A stretch of DNA of 64,000 nucleotides, from the NCBI GenBank assembly GCA_031406155.1, contig JANOGW010000092.1:5241-69240 (forward strand), given 5' to 3'. Positions within the stretch are counted from its first letter, which is position 1, and each line of letters begins with the position of its first letter. The translations under genes and the position numbers were made by a program. The notes under the pieces are model-generated. The model had not been told where the DNA came from, searched no databases, and saw only the letters and a list, made by a program, of their open reading frames with translations. This stretch comes from JACMNW01 sp031406155 (GTDB taxonomy: Bacteria > Pseudomonadota > Alphaproteobacteria > Rhodobacterales > Rhodobacteraceae). Positions 8,222-17,104 of the stretch are shown piece after piece.

Positions 8222-9781
8222 TCAGACCCCTTCGCCCACCGCTGCCTCTGCTGCCTTGATCGCCGCAGCGCGTTTGGCGATGCGCTCGCCGGTGGGCGGG
8301 CCCTCGAAGCGGCGGTTTTCGACCGCGACCCACAGGACCAGCGCCAGCACGATGAAGCCGAGAACGACGTAAAGCACACGCTCGTTCGGTGGGGCGATGG
8401 CGATGAACAGGATCACCCCCATACCGACCACCGAAAGCACGGTGACCAGCTTGTAGACACCCGTTGACAGCGCCCATGGGCCGGGGTTTGGCCATTTTGC
8501 CGTACCAAAGGCGAACAGGCCTGCGACCAGTGGGATGGTGAAGCTGAGGAACAGAAACACCAGTGTCGAGTTCACCACGATGACGTAGATCGAAGTGCCC
8601 GCGATCTTGATCGACATCGCCAGCATCACGTAAAGGATGCACAGCACAGTTGCCGTCCAGATTGCGTTTACCGGCGTGCGATACTTTGGCGACACGCTGG
8701 CAAGTGCTTTGGACGCGAATGGCATGCCGTCATCGCGCGAGAAGGCGAAGAGCATGCGGCTGGCCGAGGTTACTGTCGCAAGACCGCAGAGGAACTGCGC
8801 GATCAGAATGCCAACGTAGAGCACGGTTTTCAGGCCAGCAGGCATGATTGCATCCATGGTGGCAAAGAACATGCCCCAGCCTTGGCTGGCTGCAACCGCC
8901 AGATCGGGAATGGCCAGCGTGATGGCGCAGATCATGATCCAGCCAACGATTGAAGACCAGAATACAGCCGTTACGATGCCGCGCGGCACCGACATGGCGG
9001 CGTTCTTGGTTTCTTCGGATGTGTGGGCCGATGCGTCATAGCCGGTAATGGTGTACACCGGCAGCAAGAGGCACAGCAAGAACAGGTAGGCTGTGTTATC
9101 CGACTGCGGGAAGACATTGCCGCCCGCTTCTCCCGAGAAGTTGGTAAACGTCCACAGCCGCGAGATGTCGATGGCCGGGGCGAAATAGAGGCACGCCAGC
9201 ACCAGAACGGCAGTGGTGGCGAAGATGATGTAGCCCGATATGTCGGTCAGCATCGTGGTGACTTTGATGCCGAGGTGGTTGAACAGGGCTTGAACAGCAG
9301 TGATCGCCGCCACGAACGAGACGATCTGCCAATCGGTGCCGCTGAAGCCGAACATGCTGCCGAAGGTGCCTGCAAAGAAGTAAGCCGTACCGATGTTGAT
9401 CGCACCCAGAACGGTGATCAGGCCGAGCAGGTTGAGCCAAGCCGTCAGCCAGCCCCAGAAGCGGCCGCCGAGGATGGAGGCCCAATGATAAAGCCCGCCG
9501 GCGGTGGGGAAGGCCGATGCGATTTGCGCCATTGCGAGGGCGAACATGCCAGACAGCGCGCAGCCCACGATCCAGCCGATGCCGGCCCCTGCGCCGCCAA
9601 CGGAACTGATCGCCTGCGCGAAGGAGTTGATCCCCCCGGACAGGATGCAGATGATGGAAAAAGAGATCGCGAAGTTTGAAAATTTGCTCATACTGCGCGA
9701 CAGTTCCTGAGCATAGCCCATGCCGTGGAGGATTTTTACATCCTCGTGGTGGTCCTTGTCGGTATAGTCATCCGATGCCAT
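8222..9781 (-). CDS. APC-superfamily amino-acid permease
   Basis: This 519-residue inner-membrane transporter has about 12 hydrophobic segments between residues 35 and 500. The N-terminal region has the APC-family GxGYAQELSRSMSKFSNFAISFSII and the first-helix glycines (SGGINSF). It also shows FPTAGGLYHW, typical of the GABA/choline-type amino-acid/choline transporter branch, and ASAHTSEETKNAAMSVPRGI, the conserved loop before transmembrane 7-8. It probably imports an amino acid or amine such as GABA, driven by an ion gradient; the exact substrate cannot be told from sequence. The ATG has a strong GGAGGG site 7 bases upstream and a good terminator follows. The neighbours (DMP19-like protein, pabB) give no further clue. 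Confidence 0.88.
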   Translation of the reverse strand: MASDDYTDKDHHEDVKILHGMGYAQELSRSMSKFSNFAISFSIICILSGGINSFAQAISSVGGAGAGIGWIVGCALSGMFALAMAQIASAFPTAGGLYHWASILGGRFWGWLTAWLNLLGLITVLGAINIGTAYFFAGTFGSMFGFSGTDWQIVSFVAAITAVQALFNHLGIKVTTMLTDISGYIIFATTAVLVLACLYFAPAIDISRLWTFTNFSGEAGGNVFPQSDNTAYLFLLCLLLPVYTITGYDASAHTSEETKNAAMSVPRGIVTAVFWSSIVGWIMICAITLAIPDLAVAASQGWGMFFATMDAIMPAGLKTVLYVGILIAQFLCGLATVTSASRMLFAFSRDDGMPFASKALASVSPKYRTPVNAIWTATVLCILYVMLAMSIKIAGTSIYVIVVNSTLVFLFLSFTIPLVAGLFAFGTAKWPNPGPWALSTGVYKLVTVLSVVGMGVILFIAIAPPNERVLYVVLGFIVLALVLWVAVENRRFEGPPTGERIAKRAAAIKAAEAAVGEGV

Positions 9782-10049
9782 TGCCGTTCCCTCCGAACCA
9801 TTGTTTGGTCGTTTGTTTTTTCAGAACAGCGGCTTTCCGCCGATCCTGTGGACAACAATGAAGAAAAATTTCAGTGTGGCAAGTCCTGAAAAATTTGTTT
9901 CAAACCTGATGCAGGCAAGTCGCGGTTGGCGGCGGGGGTCGCAAACCGGCAGCAAGGCGGGGAAATCGGCTGGTTTGGGCCTGGACTTTGGCATAGGTCT
10001 TGGGGCAAAGCGTCGGTGCAGATACGGCCCATGAAAAAGGCAACCCCCG

Positions 10050-11192
10050 GTGATTATTTGCGAAAATGGCCCAGATGGCGAGCCGGTGCTGTTTGCTCCG
10101 GCGCAGGAAACCGTGGTGGCGTGGGACGCGCAGGATGTGGTGCCTGCATTGGCAAGCCTTGATGCCGCGCGCGCGCGCGGCGGCTGGGTGGCGGGCTATG
10201 TCTCCTATGAGGCGGGATACGCGCTGGAGCCGCGTTTGGCGCATTTGATGCCCGCCGGGCGTGAGGGGCCATTGCTGGCCTTCGGAGTTTACGGCGCGCC
10301 TGTCGCCGCTGCGGCCCTGATGGACCGCGCTCGCACCGAGGCACGGGATGTCATCATGACCGAGCCTCGACCCCGGATTGACCAGACCAGCTATGCCACG
10401 GCATTCGCCAGGGTTGCGGCCTATATTGCGGCAGGCGATTGCTATCAGATCAACCTGACCTTCCCGATGCTGGCGCAGTTGACCCATGGCACGGCGTTGG
10501 GGCTGTATGGCGCATTGCGGGCGCGCCAGCGGGTGGGGCACGGCATGTTTTGCGATCTTGGGGTGGGGCCCGTGGTGGTGTCCCGGTCGCCCGAATTATT
10601 CTTCACGGTGGACGGCGGAGGCCTGATTTCGGCGCGCCCGATGAAGGGCACCGCACCGCGCGATGCCGACCCTGCGCGCGATGCCGCCCTTGCGGCGGAC
10701 TTGCAGGCATCGCTCAAGGACCGGGCGGAAAACCTGATGATCGTTGATCTTCTGCGCAATGATATCTCGCGGCTGGCCGAGGTCGGGTCGGTGAAAGTGC
10801 CGGAATTGTTCAAGGTGGAAGCCTTTGCCACCGTGCATCAGATGTCGAGCCGGGTGGTTGGGCAATTGGTCGGCACGCCGGGCTTGGCCGATCTGCTGAC
10901 GGCACTGTTTCCCTGCGGGTCGATCACCGGAGCGCCGAAAATCCGCGCGATGGAGATCATCCGCGAGGTGGAACCGCACCCGAGGGGGGCCTATTGTGGC
11001 GCGATGGGCTGGATGGCCCCGGATGGGCGGGCGGCGTTCAATGTGGCGATCCGCACCCTGCGTCTGTTTGAAGGTGGCCGGGTAGAGATGAACGTCGGTG
11101 GTGGCGTCGTGCATGACAGCACGGCGACAGGCGAATGGGAGGAGGCGTTATGGAAAGCACGCTTCGCCGAGGGGCTGGCGATACGGACCTGA
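10050..11192 (+). CDS. pabB: Aminodeoxychorismate synthase component I
   Basis: This 380-residue chorismate-utilising enzyme makes 4-amino-4-deoxychorismate from chorismate and ammonia for folate synthesis. PabB-type signatures are GDCYQINLTFP (about residue 130), the active-site ARPMKGTAPR, NLMIVDLLRNDISR, and FPCGSITGAPKIRAMEII with GAYCGAMGW near the C-terminus. It is shorter than anthranilate synthase TrpE because the N-terminal domain is minimal. GTG is the start, with an AAGG site 9 bases upstream. It overlaps pabC by 43 bases, so the two successive steps are co-translated. The glutamine amidotransferase partner PabA is not in the window. Confidence 0.93.
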   Translation: MIICENGPDGEPVLFAPAQETVVAWDAQDVVPALASLDAARARGGWVAGYVSYEAGYALEPRLAHLMPAGREGPLLAFGVYGAPVAAAALMDRARTEARDVIMTEPRPRIDQTSYATAFARVAAYIAAGDCYQINLTFPMLAQLTHGTALGLYGALRARQRVGHGMFCDLGVGPVVVSRSPELFFTVDGGGLISARPMKGTAPRDADPARDAALAADLQASLKDRAENLMIVDLLRNDISRLAEVGSVKVPELFKVEAFATVHQMSSRVVGQLVGTPGLADLLTALFPCGSITGAPKIRAMEIIREVEPHPRGAYCGAMGWMAPDGRAAFNVAIRTLRLFEGGRVEMNVGGGVVHDSTATGEWEEALWKARFAEGLAIRT

Positions 11193-11788
11193 GGCTGATC
11201 GAGACGCTGGGCTGGGATGGTGCCGCCTTCGTGCGCCATGATTTGCATCTGGACCGGCTGGCGCGGTCGGCGGCACAGCTTGGCTGGGCCTGCGGTCCGG
11301 GGCTGGTGGCATCCGCCTTGCGGGACGCCGTTGGCACAGTGCCGGCACGGGTGCGCCTGACACTGGACGTTGCAGGCAGGATCGAGATTTCGGTATCCGC
11401 CATGCCGGACGGGGCTGTGCTGTGGCAGATTGGCCTAGCAACTGAGGCTCTTCAGTCCACGGACCCTTGGCTGGGCGTGAAATCCACCCGCCGCGCCGCC
11501 TACGATACCGCCCGGGCCAGCCTGCCGATGGGGCTGGACGAGGTGATTTTCCAGAATGAGCGAGGCGAAGTTTGCGATGGCACCATCACCACGGTGTTCT
11601 TTGATGCCGGCGACGGTATTTGCACGCCGCCGCTGTCATCGGGGCTGCTGCCGGGCGTTCTGCGCGCCGAGTTGCTGGCGACGGGTGCGGCCCGGACCGC
11701 CGTGCTGCGCGCGGCTGATCTGGGCCGCGTACACCTGATGGTCGGCAATTCACTGCGCGGCCTGATTCCGGCGCGTTTCGTGGATTGA
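11150..11788 (+). CDS. pabC: Aminotransferase class IV, probable 4-amino-4-deoxychorismate lyase
   Basis: This 212-residue PLP fold-type IV protein starts at an ATG with GGAGG a few bases upstream, inside the end of pabB. It would cleave aminodeoxychorismate to p-aminobenzoate and pyruvate. The family pattern is present: an N-terminal LIETLGWDGAAFVRHDLHLDRL, the PLP-lysine region LGVKSTRRAAYD (about residue 115), then EVIFQNERGEVCDGTITTVFF and the C-terminal VGNSLRGLIPA. It is somewhat short for the family. The overlap with pabB supports a folate role over a general branched-chain aminotransferase. Its last 39 bases overlap the end of the convergent cfa gene. Confidence 0.86.
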   Translation: MESTLRRGAGDTDLRLIETLGWDGAAFVRHDLHLDRLARSAAQLGWACGPGLVASALRDAVGTVPARVRLTLDVAGRIEISVSAMPDGAVLWQIGLATEALQSTDPWLGVKSTRRAAYDTARASLPMGLDEVIFQNERGEVCDGTITTVFFDAGDGICTPPLSSGLLPGVLRAELLATGAARTAVLRAADLGRVHLMVGNSLRGLIPARFVD

Positions 11789-13006
11789 CCCGGTGGCGTA
11801 GGGTTCGGGCGTATAGAGGTAGTCGCGCGTCAGGGGTGCGGCATTCTGATGATGGCCCAACTGCATCTGAAACACGCATTGACGCCCCTCGCGGAAGGTC
11901 ATTTCCGACGCGATCAGGTAGTAGCGCCACATCCGGCAGAACCGGTCATCATACAGCGCGCGCACGGCGTCGATGTTGTGGTCAAAGCGTTGCAGCCAGT
12001 GGGCCAGCGTGGTGGCATAATGCTGCCGCCAAACCTCGACATCGGTTGGCCACAGACCCGACTTTTCAACCGCCGCTGCCATTTCGGACAGGGCCGGCAC
12101 ATAGCCGCCGGGAAAGATGTATTTGGTGATCCACGGGTTGGTGGCGCTTGGCGGTGCCGTGCGCCCGATGGTATGGATCAGGGCCACGCCGTCGGGGGCC
12201 AGAAAGCCCTTCACGCGGCGAAAATATTCAAGATAATGCGGCACGCCGACATGTTCGAACATGCCCACCGACACCACCCGGTCAAATTGGCCGACAAGTT
12301 GGCGATAATCGATCAGCTGAAACGACACCCGGTCCGACAGGCCCGCCTCGGCCGCGCGTTCGGTTGATCGCTTGTGCTGTTCTTGCGACAGGGTGACGCC
12401 CACGACCCTGGCCCCGTAATCGCGCGCAAGCGTGATCGCCATGCCGCCCCACCCGGAGCCGATATCCAGAACGCTCATCCCCGGCTCAAGGCACAGTTTC
12501 TTGGCAATATGCGCCTTCTTGTGAATTTGCGCCTGTTCCAGCGTGTCATCGGGATCGATGAAATAGGCGCAGGAATACTGGCGGTCGGCATCCAGGAACA
12601 GATCGTAAAGCGCACCTGACAGATCGTAGTGATGTTGGACATTGGCCCGCGACCGCTCTGAGGTATTGAATTGCGCCGCTCTGCGCAATGTCCGTCTGAA
12701 AGCGATTTGAATCCGCCGCCAGAAGACGTGCGGATTGCTTTCATGGGTATTGGCAATGACCAGCGCCAGAAACGAATGCAAATCATCATTGTCGATCGTC
12801 ATGGTGCCGTCAACATAGGCCTCGCCCACGGTCAGATCGGGGTTGCGCACCATGCGTGCGGCAACGGCGGGGTCCAAAACCCGGACTGTGACGCGCGGCA
12901 GGCTGCCGTTCCCATGGCGTTGTGTCGTGCCGTCGGGGAAATGAATTTCAAGGGTGCCGGTCCGGATCAACTGCCCCAGCATCCGGTTTAAAATAGCATT
13001 CCACAT
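11750..13006 (-). CDS. cfa: Cyclopropane-fatty-acyl-phospholipid synthase
   Basis: This 418-residue protein would transfer a methylene group from S-adenosylmethionine to the double bond of unsaturated acyl chains in membrane phospholipids. An N-terminal lipid-binding domain (residues 1-100; IHFPDGTTQRHG, VGEAYVDGTM) is followed by NVQHHYDLSGALYDLFLD, the typical Cfa entry motif. The SAM-binding VLDIGSGWGGMAITLARDYGA comes next, then GMFEHVGVPHYLEYFRR and, further on, WRYYLIASEMTFREGRQCVFQMQLGH. Length and motif order fit the family. It is convergent with pabC, sharing 39 bases at the 3' ends, and divergent from aspS. Confidence 0.93.
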   Translation of the reverse strand: MWNAILNRMLGQLIRTGTLEIHFPDGTTQRHGNGSLPRVTVRVLDPAVAARMVRNPDLTVGEAYVDGTMTIDNDDLHSFLALVIANTHESNPHVFWRRIQIAFRRTLRRAAQFNTSERSRANVQHHYDLSGALYDLFLDADRQYSCAYFIDPDDTLEQAQIHKKAHIAKKLCLEPGMSVLDIGSGWGGMAITLARDYGARVVGVTLSQEQHKRSTERAAEAGLSDRVSFQLIDYRQLVGQFDRVVSVGMFEHVGVPHYLEYFRRVKGFLAPDGVALIHTIGRTAPPSATNPWITKYIFPGGYVPALSEMAAAVEKSGLWPTDVEVWRQHYATTLAHWLQRFDHNIDAVRALYDDRFCRMWRYYLIASEMTFREGRQCVFQMQLGHHQNAAPLTRDYLYTPEPYATGSIHETRRNQAAQ

Positions 13007-13161
13007 CTGTTTTTCCTTCTGGCCTACAGCGGGCTACGTTTTAAATGCGAATGGCATAAAGGCGTACGAAATCTATGATAACACGGCAAGTCCGACATAA
13101 ATACCGTGCACGCAAAAGTGTGGTCGTGTCACAAATGCGGGTGCCATTCTGCCGCCTGCTC

Positions 13162-13190
13162 TTGACTTCAAGGCATCATAGGGGTGTATC
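13162..13190 (+). promoter_or_regulatory. Candidate sigma-70 type promoter for aspS
   Basis: TTGACT, a 17-base spacer and TGTATC lie 46 bases before the aspS start codon, in the divergent cfa-aspS intergenic region. The -35 is close to consensus; the -10 is weak, which is common in alphaproteobacteria. A GGAG ribosome site follows 7 bases before the ATG. Confidence 0.4.
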
Positions 13191-13235
13191 CGGCAGGACC
13201 TTGCCGCAGAACTTTGCCAATGCCCGGAGCCTGAA

Positions 13236-15116
13236 ATGCACGCTTACCGCAGCCACACCTGTGCCGCCCTGACCAAAGCCCATGTCGGCGAACCCGTGCG
13301 CCTGTCGGGCTGGGTACACCGGGTGCGCGATCATGGCGGGGTACTGTTTCTGGATCTGCGCGATCATTACGGCATTACACAGGTGATTGCAGACAGTGAC
13401 AGCGCCGCGTTTGCCGGGCTGGAGGGCGTTCGTGCGGAATGGGTGATCTGCATCGACGGGCTGGTCAAGGGGCGGGCGGCGTCGCTGATCAACCCAAAGC
13501 TGCCAACGGGTGAGATCGAGGTTTATGCGACCGGGTTTACAGTGTTGGGTGCGTCGGAAGAGCTGCCGATGCCGGTGTTTGGCGATGTGGATTACCCGGA
13601 GGAAACCCGGCTGACCTATCGGTTTCTGGACCTGCGCCGCGAAAAGCTGCATGCGAATATGATGCTGCGGTCCAACGTGGTGCGGTCCATCCGCAACCGG
13701 ATGTGGGATCAGGGGTTCAACGAATTTCAGACGCCGATCATCACCGCGTCGTCGCCGGAGGGCGCGCGGGATTTTCTGGTGCCGTCGCGGCTGCATCCCG
13801 GCAAGTTCTATGCTCTTCCGCAGGCCCCCCAGCAGTTCAAGCAGTTGATCATGGTGGCGGGGTTTGACCGCTATTTCCAGATCGCGCCCTGTTTCCGCGA
13901 TGAAGACCCACGCGCGGACCGGTCGCCGACTGATTTCTATCAGCTTGATATCGAAATGAGTTTTGTCGAGCAGGATGATGTCTTCGCCGCTGTGCAGCCT
14001 GTGGTGCAGGGGATATTCGAGGAATTTGCGCCGGGTAAGAAGGTTTATTCCGACTGGACCAAGATCGCCTATCGGGACTCGTTGAAATGGTATGGCAGCG
14101 ATAAGCCCGACCTGCGCAACCCGATCAAGATGCAGGAGGTCTCGGAGCATTTCCGGGATTCTGGTTTCGCGATATTTGCGAAGTTGCTGGAGAACGAGGG
14201 GACGGAGATACGCGCTATTCCTGCGCCGACTGGAGGAAGCCGCAAGTTCTGTGACCGGATGAATGCGTTCGCGCAGAAGGAAGGCTTGCCGGGGATGGGG
14301 TATATCCTTTGGCGGGAAGAAGGTTACGGAGAAGGTATCGTTTTCGACGCCGTGGCAAATCCTCAAGATAAAGGTGAAAGCAAAGAAGCTTGGCACGAAC
14401 GAATGGCCAGAAAGCTTGGTCAGTGGTCCAATAAGGTCTTGGGAGTAGGCCCCCTCGCCAAAAACATCGGCCCGGAACGTACCGAAGCCATTCGCCTACA
14501 ACTCGGCCTAGGCCTTGGCGATGCGGCGTTTTTCCTTGGTGGGCGTCCGGATCAGTTTGAAGCGGTTGCGGGGCGGGCTCGGAATGAGATTGGGCGTGAG
14601 TTGGGGCTGACTGAGAAGGATTGCTTCAGGTTTGCGTGGATCGTCGATTTCCCGATGTATGAGAAAACCGATGAGGGCAAGATTGATTTCAGCCACAACC
14701 CCTTCTCGATGCCCCAAGGCGGGATGGAGGCGCTAAGCGGTGATCCGCTGGCGGTTTATGCCTATCAGTATGATCTGGCCTGCAACGGCTATGAGTTGAT
14801 CAGTGGCGGCATCCGCAACCATAAGCCGGAGATCATGTTCAAAGCATTCGAACTTGCGGGCTACCCCGCATCCGAGGTGGAAAAGCGCTTTGGCGGCATG
14901 GTGAAGGCGTTCAAATATGGCGCACCGCCGCACGGCGGTTGTGCGGCGGGGATCGACCGGATCGTGATGTTGCTGGCGGATGAGGCGAACATCCGCGAGG
15001 TGATCATGTTCCCGATGAACCAACGCGCCGAAGATCTGCTGATGGGCGCGCCGTCGGAACCGCTGAATGCGCAACTGCGCGATCTGCACTTGCGTGTGGT
15101 CCCGAAGGAGAGCTGA
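13236..15116 (+). CDS. aspS: Aspartyl-tRNA synthetase with an extra internal segment
   Basis: This 626-residue class II synthetase charges tRNA-Asp. Visible parts are the N-terminal anticodon-binding OB fold (LSGWVHRVRDHGGVLFLDLRD), motif 2 with FRDEDPRADR, the bacterial GAD insertion domain (residues about 290-420), and motif 3 with AAGIDRIVMLLAD. The bacterial enzyme is usually about 590 residues. The surplus sits at residues about 363-404, between MGYILWREEG and GPLAKNIGPERTEAIR, where relatives have only a few residues. That stretch (14322-14450) is visibly AT-richer and uses codons such as AAA, GGT and GAA unlike its surroundings. The frame is kept and all catalytic motifs are intact, so the enzyme should work. 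Its TGA overlaps the ATG of the next gene. Confidence 0.97.
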   Translation: MHAYRSHTCAALTKAHVGEPVRLSGWVHRVRDHGGVLFLDLRDHYGITQVIADSDSAAFAGLEGVRAEWVICIDGLVKGRAASLINPKLPTGEIEVYATGFTVLGASEELPMPVFGDVDYPEETRLTYRFLDLRREKLHANMMLRSNVVRSIRNRMWDQGFNEFQTPIITASSPEGARDFLVPSRLHPGKFYALPQAPQQFKQLIMVAGFDRYFQIAPCFRDEDPRADRSPTDFYQLDIEMSFVEQDDVFAAVQPVVQGIFEEFAPGKKVYSDWTKIAYRDSLKWYGSDKPDLRNPIKMQEVSEHFRDSGFAIFAKLLENEGTEIRAIPAPTGGSRKFCDRMNAFAQKEGLPGMGYILWREEGYGEGIVFDAVANPQDKGESKEAWHERMARKLGQWSNKVLGVGPLAKNIGPERTEAIRLQLGLGLGDAAFFLGGRPDQFEAVAGRARNEIGRELGLTEKDCFRFAWIVDFPMYEKTDEGKIDFSHNPFSMPQGGMEALSGDPLAVYAYQYDLACNGYELISGGIRNHKPEIMFKAFELAGYPASEVEKRFGGMVKAFKYGAPPHGGCAAGIDRIVMLLADEANIREVIMFPMNQRAEDLLMGAPSEPLNAQLRDLHLRVVPKES

Positions 15117-15592
15117 TGCCGCCCCTTTACACCGCCTCGGTCCCCGTCTTTCGGCATTACCTTTCGCAGGTTGCTGGAATGGTGGAAAAGGCGGGCGCAG
15201 AGGGGCTAGGCGCGCAGATCAGCGATGGGTTCACGGCGAGCCAGCATTTTGCTACGGCGGCGGGGATTGCAATGCGCACCGTCTATCCGCTCGCGGGGTT
15301 GGAGATACCCGATCTGCCACAAGCCCTCGCCCCCCGCATGGCGGTTGCGCGCGCGCATCTGGGGGCAATGAAGGCGGCAGATTTCGAAGGCGCCGAAGAC
15401 CGCATCATTCTGCACCGAGCGGGTTTTGCGGATCTGGAGCAGACCGGGGCCGACTACCTGCACCTGTTCGGGTTGCCGAATTTCTTCTTTCACCTGACCA
15501 TGGGTTACGCCGCCCTGCGCGCCGCCGGGGTTGACCTCGGCAAAGCCGATTTTGACGGCCTTCATTGGTATCCGGCTGATTTCTCGTACTGA
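15116..15592 (+). CDS. DUF1993 family protein (first of two)
   Basis: This 158-residue cytosolic protein belongs to the DUF1993 family of four-helix-bundle proteins (DinB-like shape), whose function is unknown. Characteristic parts are the N-terminal LYTASVPVFRHYLSQVAGMVEKA and the C-terminal FHLTMGYAALRAAGVDLGKADF, which matches FHYTTAYNILRHNGVEIGKRDY in the paralogue at 41064-41555. The ATG overlaps the aspS stop codon (TGATG), so it is translationally coupled to aspS, but no functional link is known. Confidence 0.8.
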   Translation: MPPLYTASVPVFRHYLSQVAGMVEKAGAEGLGAQISDGFTASQHFATAAGIAMRTVYPLAGLEIPDLPQALAPRMAVARAHLGAMKAADFEGAEDRIILHRAGFADLEQTGADYLHLFGLPNFFFHLTMGYAALRAAGVDLGKADFDGLHWYPADFSY

Positions 15593-15745
15593 CTGCGCGG
15601 CGGTTCCGGCGGGTTTTCGCTGAAAGCTGACCGTCGTTGACGATCTTCCGTCGGAAAGGCGGGATAGACGCGTTCATGTCTTGTCTTGATAATGGCTGTG
15701 CGGGACGCCACCTGAACCGCAGCGATGTAAGAAAAGAGGCGGTAA

Positions 15746-17101
15746 ATGGCCAAGGATCCTGCGACCCATGCGTTTCGCTTTGGTTTTGGCTTGCCGATGC
15801 CCGAAGGTGCGCCAACCGACACCGGCAGAGTGCTGGCCGCACTGGCCGCACCCGATGCGATCGTCATCCGCCATCCGGGCCTGGGGTTCGAGGCAGCCCA
15901 TCCGCTGCTGCGCGAGATCGACATAACCCGCCGCGCCCGCCGTAAGGATCCGGCGCAGGAACAGCCCTACCGGGCAGCTATCCTCAAGGCCGAAACGGCC
16001 GGACGGCACGCCGCGCGAGCCGGTTTCGCCCGCGCTTTGGACAATCCCGATGGCTTTCGCGAACGGCTGGTGCGGTTCTGGGCGGATCATTTCACCACTG
16101 CGGCCAAGAACCGGCAGGAACTGGTGTTGCCGGGTACTTTGGTCGAGGATGCGATCCGGCCTAATCTGGCGGGACGGTTCACCAACCTGCTGAGCGCGGT
16201 GACCCTGCATCCGGCCATGCTGATCTATCTTGATCAGACCCTTTCGATCGGGCCGAAGTCAAAAGCCGCCCACAAGCGCGGCGTCGGGCTGAATGAAAAC
16301 CTCGCGCGGGAACTGATCGAGTTGCACACCTTGGGCGTCGGGGCGGGCTACAGCCAGAACGACGTGCGCCAGATGGCGGAATTGCTGACCGGCTTGACGG
16401 TCGATCCCGAGCGCGGTTTCGCCTTCGAGCCGCGACGCGCGGAGCCGGGGGCCGAAGTGGTGCTGGGCATTTCCTATGATGGTGAAGGCACCGCCCCAAT
16501 CCTGGCCGCACTGGAGGATCTGGCGATGCGGCCGGAAACGGCGGGGCATATTGCGCGCAAACTGGCGGTGCATTTCGTATCCGACACGCCCGATGCCGAT
16601 CTGGTGGCGCATATGCGCCGTGCCTATCTGGACACTGGGGGCGATCTGACGGCGGTGTACCGCGCGTTGCTGGATCATCCGGCTGCATCGACGGCGCAGG
16701 CCACCAAGGTGCGGCAGCCGTTTGAGTTCATCGTGGCATCGCTGCGCGCGCTTGGGGTGGACGGCGACGCTCTGATCGCCGCCGGTGACACCGTTTTTCG
16801 CAGACTTGTCGCATCGCGGGTGCAGGCGATGGGCCAGCCATTGCTGGGGCCGGGTGGTCCGGACGGCTGGCCCGAAGAGGCGGCAGCATGGATCAACCCG
16901 CAGGGTCTGGCCGCGCGGATCAACTGGGCGATGGAGGTGCCGTCGCGGCTTTTGCGCACGCTGCCGGACCCGACCGACCTTGCCAACCGGGCCTTGGGGC
17001 CGCGCGCGGGCAAGCTGCTGATCCTTGCCGTGCAGCGGGCAGAGACGGTGCGCGAAGCGGTGGGGCTTGTGCTCGCCTCCGCAGAATTCAACAGGAGGTA
17101 G
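15746..17101 (+). CDS. DUF1800 family protein
   Basis: This 451-residue protein of the DUF1800 family shows the recurring parts RLVRFWADHFTTAAKN, GLNENLARELIELHTLGVGAGYSQNDVRQMAELLTGL and the C-terminal LVLASAEFNRR. Members nearly always sit beside a DUF1501 gene, as here (3 bases between stop and start). Their biochemical role is not established; many are cell-envelope or secreted proteins, but no clear signal peptide is seen at this N-terminus (MAKDPATHAFRFGFG). It is co-transcribed with the next gene, preceded by a 150-base gap after the DUF1993 gene. Confidence 0.85.
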   Translation: MAKDPATHAFRFGFGLPMPEGAPTDTGRVLAALAAPDAIVIRHPGLGFEAAHPLLREIDITRRARRKDPAQEQPYRAAILKAETAGRHAARAGFARALDNPDGFRERLVRFWADHFTTAAKNRQELVLPGTLVEDAIRPNLAGRFTNLLSAVTLHPAMLIYLDQTLSIGPKSKAAHKRGVGLNENLARELIELHTLGVGAGYSQNDVRQMAELLTGLTVDPERGFAFEPRRAEPGAEVVLGISYDGEGTAPILAALEDLAMRPETAGHIARKLAVHFVSDTPDADLVAHMRRAYLDTGGDLTAVYRALLDHPAASTAQATKVRQPFEFIVASLRALGVDGDALIAAGDTVFRRLVASRVQAMGQPLLGPGGPDGWPEEAAAWINPQGLAARINWAMEVPSRLLRTLPDPTDLANRALGPRAGKLLILAVQRAETVREAVGLVLASAEFNRR

Positions 17102-17104
17102 GCG

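Noticed and set aside
9801..10034. 77-codon plus-strand open frame between the permease and pabB
   Set aside because: It lacks a ribosome site and family likeness and covers the likely promoter region of the two divergent genes.
13176..14396. A 406-codon minus-strand open frame over the start of aspS
   Set aside because: The composition is typical of an antisense shadow and aspS motifs are unmistakable on the plus strand.
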